Below, in pieces: positions 1 to 9,262 of a DNA stretch of 64,000 nt. This DNA is from Qipengyuania gaetbuli. GTDB lineage: Bacteria; Pseudomonadota; Alphaproteobacteria; Sphingomonadales; Sphingomonadaceae. The stretch spans positions 1,798,001 to 1,862,000 of the forward strand of contig NZ_WTYF01000004.1 of assembly GCF_009827315.1 (NCBI RefSeq). Reading direction: 5' to 3'. The notes under the pieces were generated by a model, which worked only from the letters and a program-made list of their open reading frames with translations, made no database searches and had not been told where the DNA came from. Both the position numbers and the translations under genes were made by a program. Within the stretch, counting starts at the first letter, position 1. Every line of letters starts with the position of its first letter.

Positions 1-1054
1 CATCGTCGCTGACTCTGAGCACCAGCCGCCCGTATTCCTCGCGCGCGACAATGCTGATGGTCACCGGCCGATTGCTCGCGGAAACGCCGTATTTGACCGA
101 GTTCTCGACCAGCGGCTGCAGGATCATACCCGGCACCTTGAGGTTGGCAAGGTCGTGCGGCAGGTCGACCCTTACCCGCAGGCGGTCGGGGAAACGGACG
201 GATTCGATTTCCAGGTAGTGTTCCTGCAGGTCGATCTCGTCCTCGAGGCTGACATCGCCAGTGGAATCATCGGCCAGCGAGTGGCGATAGAAACGCGAGA
301 TCGACTGGATCATCTGTTCCGCCCGGTCTTCCTTGCCGGTCATCACCAGCGCGGAGAGCGAGTTGAGCGTATTGAACAGGAAGTGCGGGTTCACCTGATA
401 GCGCAGCGAGCGCAGCTCGGCTGCCTTGGCCGCCGTGCGGAAACGTTCGCCGCGACGCTCGGCAACTTGCGCGCGAACGCCTGCAAGCAGGGCGAGGTAA
501 AGCGCCGACCAGGCGAGCAGCAGGAAATAGCGGTCGAGACCCATCTCGATCAGCTGCAGCCAGCGATCTTCTGCCCGGTCGTCGGGCAGGACGACCTGCG
601 CCGTGCCGGTGGTCGGCGTTGCCGTTCCCAGCGGTCCGCCGATTTGCGGTTCGACCGGCGTGGGACCTTCGATGATCAGATTGCCATTGTCGTCGCGCCG
701 CAGCGAAATGCCGCGTTCCTCCGCGATCTTGGCTTCGTAGCGTTCCTGAATGGGGGCGAAGAACCACTGCTGCGATTGCGCGATCAGCAGCGCGGCAGGC
801 ATTGCGAAGACCAGCGATACACTTATCTGTGCGGCGAGCGAGCGATTGTCGAACAGGCGCACGATGAGCCAGAGCACGAAGGTCACGCCCATTGCCGCAA
901 CCGTCACGGCGACGCGTCGCCAGATCAGGTCGAATTCGAAGTCGAGGCCGATCAGCCAGCCACGGGCCGTGATCAGGAGGAAATAGGCGCACCACAGGCC
1001 GACGATCGACACGGCAACCGTGCGGACCGGGACGTTGACTGTTTCCGGGTTCAT
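1..1054 (-). CDS. LytS/YehU-type sensor histidine kinase (3' end outside window)
   Basis: The 351 visible residues start at an ATG (1052-1054) and run off the left edge. Three hydrophobic segments lie at about residues 11-30, 48-68 and 72-92, and a fourth at about 176-194. A His_kinase domain (PF06580 type) follows with the motif NPHFLFN, whose His224 is the expected phosphoacceptor. The N-box QPLVENSVKYG is near residue 313. The window ends inside the ATP-binding domain, just as the expected D-x-G-x-G box begins (VSDD). Members of this family autophosphorylate and usually pass phosphate to a LytTR response regulator, which would lie to the left and is not visible. The signal sensed cannot be told from the sequence. 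Confidence 0.85.
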   Translation of the reverse strand, partial: MNPETVNVPVRTVAVSIVGLWCAYFLLITARGWLIGLDFEFDLIWRRVAVTVAAMGVTFVLWLIVRLFDNRSLAAQISVSLVFAMPAALLIAQSQQWFFAPIQERYEAKIAEERGISLRRDDNGNLIIEGPTPVEPQIGGPLGTATPTTGTAQVVLPDDRAEDRWLQLIEMGLDRYFLLLAWSALYLALLAGVRAQVAERRGERFRTAAKAAELRSLRYQVNPHFLFNTLNSLSALVMTGKEDRAEQMIQSISRFYRHSLADDSTGDVSLEDEIDLQEHYLEIESVRFPDRLRVRVDLPHDLANLKVPGMILQPLVENSVKYGVSASNRPVTISIVAREEYGRLVLRVSDD

Positions 1055-1069
1055 CTGTCGTTCAGCGTT

Positions 1070-1093
1070 CAAAACGGGTTTTATCTGCCCGTT
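1070..1093 (-). terminator. weak intrinsic terminator candidate after the fumarase gene
   Basis: Read on the minus strand, a 6-bp stem (AACGGG/CCCGTT) with a 9-base loop is followed by a short T run. It lies about 60 bases past the fumarase stop and just before the kinase gene. The stem is short, so the call is tentative. Confidence 0.35.
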
Positions 1094-1153
1094 CCAAGGC
1101 GCGCTGGGAAGTCCGGCGGTCGGACTACCCACGCGGTTTGTCGAAGATAAACG

Positions 1154-2680
1154 TCATTCGGCGGGTTCGAGATCGCCTTCAGCAATCCGGCGCCGCCATT
1201 CGGCAGGCGCCAGCGTGTGGACATTGTTGCCCGCACTGTCGACGGCGACCGTGACCGGCATGTCCTGCACCTCGAATTCGTAGATGGCCTCCATCCCGAG
1301 ATCCTCGAAGGCGAGCACCCTGGCGCCCTTGATCGCGCGGCTGACGAGATAGGCCGCGCCGCCCGTCGCCATCAGGTAGGCAACCTTGAAGCGGCTGATC
1401 ACCTCCACCGCATTGTGACCGCGTTCCGCCTTGCCGATCATGGCGAGGAGGCCAAGGTCGAGCATCATTTCGGTGAACTTGTCCATCCGCGTGGCGGTGG
1501 TGGGGCCGGCAGGGCCGACCACTTCGCCCATCACCGGATCGACTGGGCCGACGTAATAAATCGCGCGGCCGCGGAAATCGACGGGCAGTTCCTCGCCTGC
1601 ATCGAGCATGTCCTTGATCCGCTTGTGCGCCGCATCGCGTCCGGTCAACATCTTGCCTGACAGGAGCAGGCGGTCGCCGTGCTTCCAGCTGGACACTTCT
1701 TCGGGCGTGAGCGCATCGAGGTTGACCCGCCGTGCTGCCGCATCGGGCTTCCAGGTCACCTGAGGATATTCGTCGAGCTTCGGCGGCTCGAGATAGGCGG
1801 GGCCCGATCCGTCGAGTGTGAAATGCGCGTGACGGGTCGCTGCGCAGTTCGGGATCATCGCCACTGGCTTGCCTGCGGCGTGGCACGGCGCGTCCATGAT
1901 CTTCACATCGAGCACGGTCGACAGGCCTCCAAGCCCCTGCGCGCCGATGCCCTGCGCATTGACCGCATCGAAGATGTCGATCCGCAATTGCTCGAGATCG
2001 GTCTGCGCGCCGCGCTGTTTCAGCTGGCCCATGTCGATCGGGTCCATGAGGCTGAGCTTGGCGAGCTTCATGCAGTGTTCGGCGGTACCGCCGATACCGA
2101 TGCCGAGCATGCCGGGCGGGCACCAGCCGGCACCCATGGAGGGCAGCTGTTCGACGACCCAGTCGACGATATTGTCCGAGGGGTTCATCATCTTGAACTT
2201 GGACTTGTTCTCGCTGCCGCCGCCCTTCGCCGCGACATCGACACTGACAGCATTGCCCGGGACCATTTCGACCGAGAGGACGCTCGGCGTGTTGTCGCGC
2301 GTGTTGCGGCGAGTGAATGCCGGGTCGGCAAGGATCGAGGCACGCAGCTTGTTGTCGGGGTGGTTGTAGGCGCGGCGCACGCCTTCATCGACGACTTCCT
2401 GCAGGCTCCGCTTGCTGTCGAGGCGGCAGTCCATGCCCCACTTCACGAAGACGTTGACGATGCCGGTGTCCTGGCAGATCGGTCGGTGGCCTTCCGCGCA
2501 CATCCGGCTGTTGGTCAGGATCTGGGCGATCGCATCTTTCGCCGCCGGGCCCTTCTCGGCCTCGTAGGCTTCGCCAAGGGCCCGGATGTAGTCCATCGGA
2601 TGGTAATAGGAGATGTACTGGAGAGCGTCGGCAACGCTCTCGATCAGGTCCTCTTCCGTGATGGTCGTCATGTCGCTCAT
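1154..2680 (-). CDS. fumA: fumarate hydratase, class I (Fe-S dependent)
   Basis: This is a full-length class I fumarase, about 508 residues from the ATG at 2678-2680. It interconverts fumarate and malate in the TCA cycle in the cytoplasm, using an oxygen-labile [4Fe-4S] cluster. Expected cluster cysteines are seen in RPICQDTG, in GAGWCPPG and in PNCAATRHAHF. The C-terminal part contains YYVGPVDP and GPTTATRMD, typical of the beta-domain. An in-frame codon 19 residues upstream (2737) would add a low-complexity lead unlike the family, so the start at MSDMTTITEED is preferred. The ATG three codons further in is also possible. It is transcribed alone, divergent from the PCMT-tolC pair. Confidence 0.93.
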   Translation of the reverse strand: MSDMTTITEEDLIESVADALQYISYYHPMDYIRALGEAYEAEKGPAAKDAIAQILTNSRMCAEGHRPICQDTGIVNVFVKWGMDCRLDSKRSLQEVVDEGVRRAYNHPDNKLRASILADPAFTRRNTRDNTPSVLSVEMVPGNAVSVDVAAKGGGSENKSKFKMMNPSDNIVDWVVEQLPSMGAGWCPPGMLGIGIGGTAEHCMKLAKLSLMDPIDMGQLKQRGAQTDLEQLRIDIFDAVNAQGIGAQGLGGLSTVLDVKIMDAPCHAAGKPVAMIPNCAATRHAHFTLDGSGPAYLEPPKLDEYPQVTWKPDAAARRVNLDALTPEEVSSWKHGDRLLLSGKMLTGRDAAHKRIKDMLDAGEELPVDFRGRAIYYVGPVDPVMGEVVGPAGPTTATRMDKFTEMMLDLGLLAMIGKAERGHNAVEVISRFKVAYLMATGGAAYLVSRAIKGARVLAFEDLGMEAIYEFEVQDMPVTVAVDSAGNNVHTLAPAEWRRRIAEGDLEPAE

Positions 2681-2787
2681 CGCCGCGCATTCCCATGTTG
2701 CAGATTTGCGCTCCCCGATAGGCGCGGAACAGGCCATCGGTCAAAGCGCTTGGAAGCAACGGGTCTTGCGCCTAAGGCAACGGGAGC

Positions 2788-2815
2788 TTGCAAAGCCGTG
2801 TTATCGATGTAATAC
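2788..2815 (+). promoter_or_regulatory. sigma70-like promoter candidate for the PCMT-tolC pair
   Basis: TTGCAA (2788-2793) and TAATAC (2810-2815) are separated by 16 bases and end 15 bases before the PCMT-like start codon. If used, the transcript would have almost no leader. The match is by eye only. Confidence 0.35.
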
Positions 2816-2830
2816 AGCCCCCGGAATATC

Positions 2831-3430
2831 ATGACCACTCAGACTCAGACCCGCCCCGACTATGCCGCCGCCCGCAAGGCGATGATCGACAGCCAGCTGC
2901 GCACCAGCGGCGTGAATGAAGCCTTCGTTCTGGAACGCATGGGCGCTGTTGCGCGCGAAGATTTCGTGCCGGACAGCGCGAAGGGCACCGCCTACATGGA
3001 CCGGGCCATCCGCCTTGCCGATGGCGGATTCTTGCCTGCACCGCTGTTCCACGGCGCGATGCTGGCCGAAGCCCGCCCGACGAGCGAGGACAAGGTGCTC
3101 GTGGTCGATGCCGGCAGCGGCTACCTGCCCGCACTGGTCAAGCCGCTTGTCGCTTCGCTCGACGTGACCAGCCCGGACAAGGCCGCAAACGCCAAGAAGA
3201 AGGGCGAGTACACGCTCGTGCTCGTCGACGGGGCGATCGAACACGTCCCCGCCGGCCTCGCCAAGCTGGTGGCCGACAATGGCCGCATCGTGACCGGCCT
3301 GGTCGAGCGCGGCGTCACGCGCCTCGCCACGGGTCGCAAGGCCGGCAAGGCGCTAGGCCTGCTGCCGCTCGCAGAGATGGGCATTCCGCGCCTCGGCGCA
3401 TTCGACAAACCGGCAAGCTGGAGTTTCTGA
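2831..3430 (+). CDS. PCMT-like methyltransferase-family protein, shortened SAM fold
   Basis: The 199-residue protein resembles the alphaproteobacterial protein-L-isoaspartate O-methyltransferase relatives encoded before tolC. The N-terminal part (ARKAMIDSQLRTSGV, then REDFVPDSA) is typical. The glycine-rich motif I is present as VLVVDAGSGYLPAL. The stretch that normally holds the acidic SAM-ribose loop and the GDG-like motif is replaced by a short lysine-rich linker before YTLVLVDGAIEHVP. About 25-35 residues of the core fold look missing, so methyltransferase activity is doubtful. Its stop codon abuts the tolC start, so the two genes are almost certainly co-translated. The call on family is fair; the call on activity is open. 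Confidence 0.75.
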   Translation: MTTQTQTRPDYAAARKAMIDSQLRTSGVNEAFVLERMGAVAREDFVPDSAKGTAYMDRAIRLADGGFLPAPLFHGAMLAEARPTSEDKVLVVDAGSGYLPALVKPLVASLDVTSPDKAANAKKKGEYTLVLVDGAIEHVPAGLAKLVADNGRIVTGLVERGVTRLATGRKAGKALGLLPLAEMGIPRLGAFDKPASWSF

Positions 3431-4933
3431 ATGGCATTGGGAGGGTTTCGGGCAGGACTGGCTATTTCGGCGAGCATTGCCGCAATCGCTTTTCCGCAGG
3501 GGGCGGCGCATGCCGACACGCTGCAGGAAGCGCTGACTGACGCCTATCTCAACAACCCCACACTCGAGGCGGCGCGCGCCCAGCTGCGCGCCACCGACGA
3601 GAACGTCCCGATCGAGAAATCGGCGGGCCTTCCTTCCGTCGACGGCACGGCGAGCGTGACCGAATTCCTCAAGCAGAACTCCACCAGCTTCTTCGCGCCC
3701 GAGCGCGCACTGGTCGCAGGCGTCGACCTCGGTGTGCCAATCTATTCGGGCGGTGCGGTGAAGAATTCGATCCGCGCCGCGGAAGAGCGCGTGCAGGCCG
3801 GCAGGGCCGATTTGCGCGCAACCGAAAGCGCCATCTTCTCGCGCGTCGTGGCCGCCTACATGGACGTGCTGCGCGGGCAGGCGCTCGTCGCGCTTTCGTC
3901 CAACCAGGTCGATGTCCTGTCGGTCAATGTCCAGGCAACCAGCGACCGGTTCGAAATCGGCGACCTGACCCGCACCGACGTTGCCCAGTCTCAGGCCCGT
4001 TTGGCCGTTGCGCAGGGCGATCTCAGGACCTCGCAGGCAAACCTGATCGCCGCGCGCGAAAACTATATCGCGCTGGTCGGCGATGCGCCGAACGACCTTG
4101 CCCCGCCGCCGCCCCTGCCGGGCCTTCCTGGCGATGTGGAGACCGCGGTCGATGTGGCGCTGGAACACAATCCCGACCTGATCGCTGCGCAGGAACGCGC
4201 TGCGGCGGCAGGATACGACATCAATGTCGCCGGTTCGGGCCGCCTGCCGCGCGTCTCGATCTTCGCGGGCTACGACTACCAGAACTTCCTCGGCAGCATT
4301 CCCGACGGGTTCGAGGATCCGCAGGATCCGACCAGCCCGCGCATTCCTAGCGACCAGACCGCGACCGCCGCCTCGGCCGGTGTCTCGCTGCGCCTGCCGA
4401 TCTTCCAGGGCGGGCGAACGGCCGCACTCCAGCGCCAGGCACAGGCGCGCGCCTCGGCTGCGCTCGAAACCGTGATCGCGACCGAGCGTGACGTGATCGC
4501 GCAGGTCCGCTCCGCCTGGTCGAGCTGGCAGGCCTCGCTCGCGATCATCGAAAGCTCGCAGAGCGCGGTGGCCGCTGCCGAACTGAGCCTCGAAGGCGTG
4601 CGCGCAGAAAACTCTATCGGCAACCGCACCATTCTCGACGTTCTCAATGCCGAACAGGAACTGCTGCAAAGCCGCGTCCAGCTCGTGACGGCGCGCCGCA
4701 ACGCCTATGTTGCGGGCTTTTCGCTGCTGGCCGCAATGGGCCGTGCCGAGGCGCGCGACTTGGGCCTCGGCGACGAGGGCGTGCTCTACGATCCGGTCGC
4801 CAATTACGACCGCGTACGCGGCAATATCTGGGACTGGAGCCGCGATCCGGACCCGGTAACCAGGTCGCCGCGCACGGTGGAAGTGCCCGCACCGACAGCG
4901 GAAATTCCCGAATCTGCTGACTCTGGCGAATAG
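3431..4933 (+). CDS. tolC: TolC-family outer membrane efflux protein
   Basis: The 500-residue protein has a signal peptide (cleavage likely after AAHA at residue 28) followed by DTLQEALTDAYLNNPTLEAAR, the usual start of the first TolC helix. Two OEP repeats follow, at about residues 35-220 and 235-430. The second carries the typical LDVLNAEQELLQSRVQLV helix. The last 45 residues form a proline-rich periplasmic tail. TolC proteins form the trimeric outer membrane channel for type I secretion and RND or MacB-type export. No inner membrane partner is encoded nearby, so it probably serves several pumps. The start codon directly follows the stop of the PCMT-like gene. Confidence 0.93.
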   Translation: MALGGFRAGLAISASIAAIAFPQGAAHADTLQEALTDAYLNNPTLEAARAQLRATDENVPIEKSAGLPSVDGTASVTEFLKQNSTSFFAPERALVAGVDLGVPIYSGGAVKNSIRAAEERVQAGRADLRATESAIFSRVVAAYMDVLRGQALVALSSNQVDVLSVNVQATSDRFEIGDLTRTDVAQSQARLAVAQGDLRTSQANLIAARENYIALVGDAPNDLAPPPPLPGLPGDVETAVDVALEHNPDLIAAQERAAAAGYDINVAGSGRLPRVSIFAGYDYQNFLGSIPDGFEDPQDPTSPRIPSDQTATAASAGVSLRLPIFQGGRTAALQRQAQARASAALETVIATERDVIAQVRSAWSSWQASLAIIESSQSAVAAAELSLEGVRAENSIGNRTILDVLNAEQELLQSRVQLVTARRNAYVAGFSLLAAMGRAEARDLGLGDEGVLYDPVANYDRVRGNIWDWSRDPDPVTRSPRTVEVPAPTAEIPESADSGE

Positions 4934-4989
4934 GCTGGGCTATAGCGTGCGTCCCGATTCGGGATTCCAGTGAGGTTGCAGGGGTAGGC

Positions 4990-5496
4990 ATGGGACAGCA
5001 GGGCGAACCGTCGGTCGAAGAAATCCTCGATTCGATCAAGAAGGTCATTGCACGCGACAGCGAACAGCGCGGCGAAATGATCGCCGACCGCCGCAAGCGC
5101 CGCGGCCTCGTGACCGAAGCTGCCGAACCCGCCGATGCCGAAGAAGCGGAAGAAGTGCTCGAACTGGGTGCCGACCTGGGCGAGGAACTGGTGGTCGAGG
5201 CTGACGACGTCGAAGCCTCTGCCGCAGCCCTTTTGGACGATGGCGACGATGAGGAAGACGCCCTGACCCGCGGCGACACGCGCGAAGCCATGCGCCAGAA
5301 CTTCGCCGCGCTCGCCATGCTCGCCCAGCCGGGCAAGCAGCCGCAGATCGTGCGCCAGGGCGAAACCTCGCTCGAAGGTCTGACCCGCGAATTGCTGCGC
5401 CCGATGCTGGCCGAATGGCTCGACAAGAACCTGCCCGGCATGGTCGAAGAGCTGGTCAAGGCCGAGATCGCGCGCATTGCCGGCAAGAAGAGCTAA
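4990..5496 (+). CDS. popZ: PopZ-family (DUF2497) polar organising protein
   Basis: The 168-residue acidic protein has the two conserved blocks of the DUF2497/PopZ family. The short N-terminal helix is PSVEEILDSIKKVI, and the C-terminal helical region includes LLRPMLAEWLDKNLPGMVEELV. A long, low-complexity stretch rich in Glu, Asp and Ala joins them, as in Caulobacter PopZ. PopZ forms a cytoplasmic polar scaffold that anchors ParB-parS and recruits cell-cycle proteins. This fits with parS and parAB about 20 kb away. In many relatives the gene lies before valS, but here an S9 peptidase follows. Four GANTC sites lie in the 60 bases before the upstream tolC end and this start. The symbol is by family resemblance. 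Confidence 0.8.
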   Translation: MGQQGEPSVEEILDSIKKVIARDSEQRGEMIADRRKRRGLVTEAAEPADAEEAEEVLELGADLGEELVVEADDVEASAAALLDDGDDEEDALTRGDTREAMRQNFAALAMLAQPGKQPQIVRQGETSLEGLTRELLRPMLAEWLDKNLPGMVEELVKAEIARIAGKKS

Positions 5497-5539
5497 CCCC
5501 CCTACCCTTGCCATAATTGTCGCGCTACACCGCGCGGCC

Positions 5540-7660
5540 ATGACAGCACGCATCCGGGCCGCATTCCCGCTCGCCAGCGCCTTTGCGCTTCTCGCCACCC
5601 CGCTCGCCGCGCAGGAGGCGCGCGCTCCGATGAGTGCCGAAGACCTCGTCACCATGCCGCGTCTCGGCAGTCCCACGGTCAATCCGGAAGGGACGCTGGC
5701 GGTCTATTCGGTCACGACGACCGATCCGGAAAGTTTCAAGCGTTCGGGCAAGCTCTACCTGCGTTCGCTCGCCGACGTGGACAGCGCGCCCGTCGCGCTC
5801 GACCTTGAAGGTTCCTCGGCGACCTTCGGCGATGACGGCTGGCTCTACTACATGGCCGATGGCGCAGGCGACAATGCCACGACTCAGGTCTGGCGCGCCC
5901 GCATCGGTTCCGACGGCTCGGTATCGGACGCGGCACAGGTCACCGCCCTGCCCCGCGCAGTCAATGGCTACAGCGTCGCGCGCGACGGTAGCCGGATCGC
6001 CATCTGGACCGACATCGCACGCAGCTGCACGCGTATCGATTGCGATGACAGCGCGAAGAAATACCTGCCCGGCCCCGGCGACGGTCGTCTCTACGAAGGC
6101 GATGGCGGGTTCTACCGCCACTGGGACAGCTGGGAGACGCCGGGTGCGCTCAGCCGCGTATTCGCCTTCCCGCTCGAAAACGGCATCGCCACCGGCACCG
6201 GCACGCCCGTGGACGGGCCGCTCGGTGCAGGCGGGCCCAATGGCGACACGCCGACCATGCCCTTCGGCGGCGGCGAGGATGTTGCTTGGGCGGCCGATGG
6301 CAAGGGCGTGTTCTTCACCGCGCGCGAAGCCGATGCGAAGGAGCCCTATTCGACCAATCTCGACATCTGGTTCTCCGACCTGTCGGGCAACGCTCCGGTC
6401 AATCTGACCAAGGCCAACGAGGCGCTCGATGCACTGCCGACCCCTTCGCCCGATGGCCAGTACCTTGCCTATGTCGCCATGGAGCGGCCAACTTACGAGG
6501 CGGACCGGCAGGTCATCATGCTGCGCGACCTCAAGACCGGCGTTACCACGCCGCTGACCGCGAGTTTCGACCGCAGCTTCGGCAGCATCGCCTGGACCCC
6601 GGATTCGCGCTGGATCGTGGCGAGTGCGCAGGACGTCCTCGACACGCCGGCCTTCCGCATCGATCCGCGCACCGGCGCGGTCGAACGGCTCGACCTTATG
6701 GCCGGCAACGAAGCGCACATCGGCAATATCGTGCCGCTGCATGGCGGCGATTTGCTGTTCACCCGCGATTCGATCGGCGCGCCTGCCGAGCTGTACCTGT
6801 CGCGCGACTGGGCGCAGGCCAAGCCGCTGACGCAGGTCGCCTCGCAGGTCGTCGGCAAGCTCGCGCCGGTCGTGGTCGAGCGTTTCAGCTTCAAGGGCGC
6901 GAACGGCGACACCGTCTGGGGCCAGATCACCAAGCTCGACGGGCATGATGGCAAGATGCCTGCTATCCTCTATGTGCACGGCGGGCCGCAGGGCTCGTTC
7001 AACGACGCCTGGTCGAGCCGCTGGAACCCGCGAGTTGTCGCCAGCCAGGGCTATGCGGTCATCTCGGTCGATTTCCACGGCTCCACCGGATACGGCCAGG
7101 CCTTCACCGATGCGATCCGCAACGACTGGGGCGGTAAACCGCTCGAGGACCTGCAACTCGGTCTTGCCGCCGCGCTCGAGCGGGACAAGCAGATCGACGG
7201 CACTCGCGCCTGCGCCATGGGGGCAAGTTACGGTGGCTACATGATGAACTGGATTGCCGGAAAATGGCCCGACCGGTTCGACTGCCTCGTGCAGCACGAC
7301 GGCCTCTTCGACATGCGCAGCTTCTATTACACCACCGAAGAGCTTTGGTTTCCCAAGTGGGAATTCGGCGGAAGCTATGCGGAGAACAGCGAGGAATACG
7401 AGCGCTGGAACCCGGTCAACCACGTCGACCAGTGGCAGACGCCGATGCTGGTGATCGCGGGCGAAAAGGACTTCCGTGTGCCCTACACGCAGGGCCTTGC
7501 CAGCTTCACGGCCCTGCAGGAGCGCAACATCCCGAGCCAGCTGCTTGTCTTCCCTTCGGAAAACCACTGGGTTTTGGGCGCCAAGAACTCGCTGCAGTGG
7601 CACAACACCGTGTTCGCCTGGCTCGACCGCTGGCTGAAGCCGGACGGCGCGGGTGAGTAA
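5540..7660 (+). CDS. S9 family serine peptidase (prolyl oligopeptidase type), exported
   Basis: From the ATG at 5540 the product is about 706 residues with a signal peptide ending near PLAAQ. The frame is open further upstream to 5477 but overlaps popZ and lacks a signal-like start. A beta-propeller region fills roughly residues 30-440, and an alpha/beta-hydrolase domain follows. The nucleophile is in GASYGGYM (Ser about residue 563), the Asp in GEKDFRVP and the His in SENHWV. Such enzymes cleave small peptides and often act in the periplasm as dipeptidyl or acylaminoacyl peptidases. The stop overlaps the next gene's GTG start by 8 bases. A second S9 enzyme lies at 47996-50023. Confidence 0.9.
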   Translation: MTARIRAAFPLASAFALLATPLAAQEARAPMSAEDLVTMPRLGSPTVNPEGTLAVYSVTTTDPESFKRSGKLYLRSLADVDSAPVALDLEGSSATFGDDGWLYYMADGAGDNATTQVWRARIGSDGSVSDAAQVTALPRAVNGYSVARDGSRIAIWTDIARSCTRIDCDDSAKKYLPGPGDGRLYEGDGGFYRHWDSWETPGALSRVFAFPLENGIATGTGTPVDGPLGAGGPNGDTPTMPFGGGEDVAWAADGKGVFFTAREADAKEPYSTNLDIWFSDLSGNAPVNLTKANEALDALPTPSPDGQYLAYVAMERPTYEADRQVIMLRDLKTGVTTPLTASFDRSFGSIAWTPDSRWIVASAQDVLDTPAFRIDPRTGAVERLDLMAGNEAHIGNIVPLHGGDLLFTRDSIGAPAELYLSRDWAQAKPLTQVASQVVGKLAPVVVERFSFKGANGDTVWGQITKLDGHDGKMPAILYVHGGPQGSFNDAWSSRWNPRVVASQGYAVISVDFHGSTGYGQAFTDAIRNDWGGKPLEDLQLGLAAALERDKQIDGTRACAMGASYGGYMMNWIAGKWPDRFDCLVQHDGLFDMRSFYYTTEELWFPKWEFGGSYAENSEEYERWNPVNHVDQWQTPMLVIAGEKDFRVPYTQGLASFTALQERNIPSQLLVFPSENHWVLGAKNSLQWHNTVFAWLDRWLKPDGAGE

Positions 7661-8024
7661 GCTAGCGAAGGCGCAAAGGGCCTATGCGAAAATCGGCGCT
7701 TCGGGGCTGGAGCGCCAGATCTTCCTGTGCGCCATCAGCGAGAAGCAGAAATGCTGTTCGCGCGACGATGGCAAGGCTGCCTGGAACTACCTCAAGAAGC
7801 GGCTGAAGGAGTTGGGCCTGGTGGGGCCTGGCGGCAAGGTGCAGCGAACCAAGGCCGATTGCCTCCAGGTCTGCGCCAAGGGGCCGATCGCCGTCGTCTG
7901 GCCGGAAAACGTCTGGTACCACTCATGCGATGAAGAGGTGCTCGAGGCGATCATCCAGCGCCATCTGATCGGCGGGGTCCCGGTCGAGGAATACCGGCTG
8001 CACGAACCGGACAGCGCCGGCTAG
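7653..8024 (+). CDS. thioredoxin-like [2Fe-2S] ferredoxin domain protein
   Basis: The 123-residue protein starts at a GTG that overlaps the S9 peptidase stop. It resembles the thioredoxin-like [2Fe-2S] ferredoxins. Cysteines occur in [11 protein letters not shown], with a later pair in CLQVCAKGP, the expected ligand region. The motif [13 protein letters not shown] after the second pair is also usual for this family. The function is probably cytoplasmic electron transfer, but the partner is unknown. The gene ends in a stop-stop overlap (CTAG) with the convergent small membrane protein gene. Confidence 0.82.
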   Translation: MSKLAKAQRAYAKIGASGLERQIFLCAISEKQKCCSRDDGKAAWNYLKKRLKELGLVGPGGKVQRTKADCLQVCAKGPIAVVWPENVWYHSCDEEVLEAIIQRHLIGGVPVEEYRLHEPDSAG

Positions 8025-8320
8025 TCCTTGTCGCGCCAGCTGTCGCCGGTCAGGTCCTCGACGCTTTCGTCATGGCCCGTACCCGACGACAGGAACATCA
8101 GCCCCATCAAAGCGCCGGTCAGCAGCATGGTGAAACCGATGCCGAGCGCGATGGCGATGTAGTAATGCACCGATGCCGCGCTGCCCTGCTTGTAGAGCAG
8201 GGCCATCGCGATGGCGACGATGCCGACCGTCAGCAGGAACAGGAAGCGCATCAGCCGCCGGAACCGTGCCCAGGCGAAGGCTGCCTGCTGGGGATCGTCG
8301 AGCGGCGATTTCTTGGTCAT
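8021..8320 (-). CDS. small two-helix membrane protein, function unknown
   Basis: The 99-residue product has two clear membrane segments, at about residues 27-45 and 53-76, a basic N-terminus and an acidic C-terminal tail. I do not recognise a named family with certainty. Similar short proteins are common in sphingomonads. It is convergent with the ferredoxin-like gene and shares the CTAG tetranucleotide with it, so both genes end in TAG. The strong hydrophobic pattern and consistent codon use support it as a real gene. Confidence 0.7.
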   Translation of the reverse strand: MTKKSPLDDPQQAAFAWARFRRLMRFLFLLTVGIVAIAMALLYKQGSAASVHYYIAIALGIGFTMLLTGALMGLMFLSSGTGHDESVEDLTGDSWRDKD

Positions 8321-8431
8321 GCCCCCTCAATGGCGACGAGAAGCGCGCGCTTCAACGGTTTCACGCCGCCGGACTCGCCAATTGCTCCGGAAAATGTCAT
8401 TCTTGCCGCACAGGCAACACAGGAGAGGCGC

Positions 8432-8863
8432 ATGAACATCGGCAATCTCATCGAGGGGCGGGCGAGTTCCGACATCATCTCGGTAGAGGTCGGACAGTCC
8501 GTCCGCGAAGCCGTGCGTATCCTTGCCAGTAAGCGTATCGGCGCCCTGCCCGTGCTCGAACAGGGCCGTGTCGCCGGCATTTTTTCCGAGCGCGACGTGA
8601 TTCACCGCCTCGCCGACGAGGGCGAGGCCTGTCTCGACCGCAGGGTCGGGGAAGTGATGACTTCGCCCGCCATCACGGTCGACCGGATGACGACCATCGA
8701 CGACGCGCTGGGCCTGATGACCCGCCGGCGCATCCGCCACTTGCCCGTCATCGAGACCGAGATGATGTGCGGGTTCATTTCCATCGGCGACCTCGTGAAG
8801 TTCCGTTACGACGAGGTGCAGCACGAAGCCGAGGCCATGCGGGAATATATCACGCACGGTTGA
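8432..8863 (+). CDS. CBS-domain pair protein
   Basis: The 143-residue cytoplasmic protein consists almost only of two CBS domains (about residues 8-65 and 75-130), with motifs such as RIGALPVLEQGRVAGIFSERDV and RIRHLPVIE. The CBS pair normally binds adenosine nucleotides and acts as an energy sensor. There is no attached catalytic domain, so it probably regulates a partner protein. The start is set by the ATG at 8432 with an AGGAG ribosome binding site at 8421-8425. The open frame upstream is not coding. It is followed 31 bases later by the A-type Fe-S carrier gene. Confidence 0.88.
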   Translation: MNIGNLIEGRASSDIISVEVGQSVREAVRILASKRIGALPVLEQGRVAGIFSERDVIHRLADEGEACLDRRVGEVMTSPAITVDRMTTIDDALGLMTRRRIRHLPVIETEMMCGFISIGDLVKFRYDEVQHEAEAMREYITHG

Positions 8864-8894
8864 GCAGCGGCCCGTCACTCCCTACATCGCGCCC

Positions 8895-9224
8895 ATGGCC
8901 GAGATGCTTACCCTCACCCCGTCCGCTGCTAAGCGCGTCGCCGCGATTGCCGCCAAGCAGGCAAAGCCTGCAATCCTGCGCCTTTCGGTCGAAGGCGGGG
9001 GCTGTTCGGGATTCCAGTACAAGTTCGACCTCGCCGAAGGTGCGGAAGCCGACGACAGCGTCAGCGAAACCGACGGTGTGCGCCTGGTGGTCGACCCGGT
9101 GAGCCTCGACCTTGTCGCCGGCAGCACGGTCGATTTCGTCGAATCGCTCGGCGGGGCAGCCTTCAAGGTCGAAAACCCGCAAGCAGCAGCCGGTTGCGGC
9201 TGCGGATCCAGCTTCGGGATTTAG
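8895..9224 (+). CDS. erpA: A-type iron-sulfur carrier protein (ErpA/IscA/HesB family)
   Basis: The 109-residue protein matches A-type carriers that deliver Fe-S clusters to apo-proteins. It starts with LTLTPSAAKRV and has the three family cysteines, Cys37 in GGGCSGF and Cys101/Cys103 in CGCGSSF. It ends with the usual SFGI-like tail. Nearby proteins that would need clusters include fumarase, the ferredoxin-like protein and FdxA. No other isc or suf genes are adjacent. The choice between ErpA and IscA cannot be made from sequence alone. Confidence 0.88.
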   Translation: MAEMLTLTPSAAKRVAAIAAKQAKPAILRLSVEGGGCSGFQYKFDLAEGAEADDSVSETDGVRLVVDPVSLDLVAGSTVDFVESLGGAAFKVENPQAAAGCGCGSSFGI

Positions 9225-9262
9225 GTTAGACCCGGCGCGGCGTTTCGGGCATCACGCGGCCC

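Noticed and set aside
5525..7603. 692-residue open frame on the minus strand
   Set aside because: It lies wholly antisense to the S9 peptidase gene, whose catalytic motifs and signal peptide are clear. The antisense translation shows no recognisable domain. High GC makes such long shadows common.
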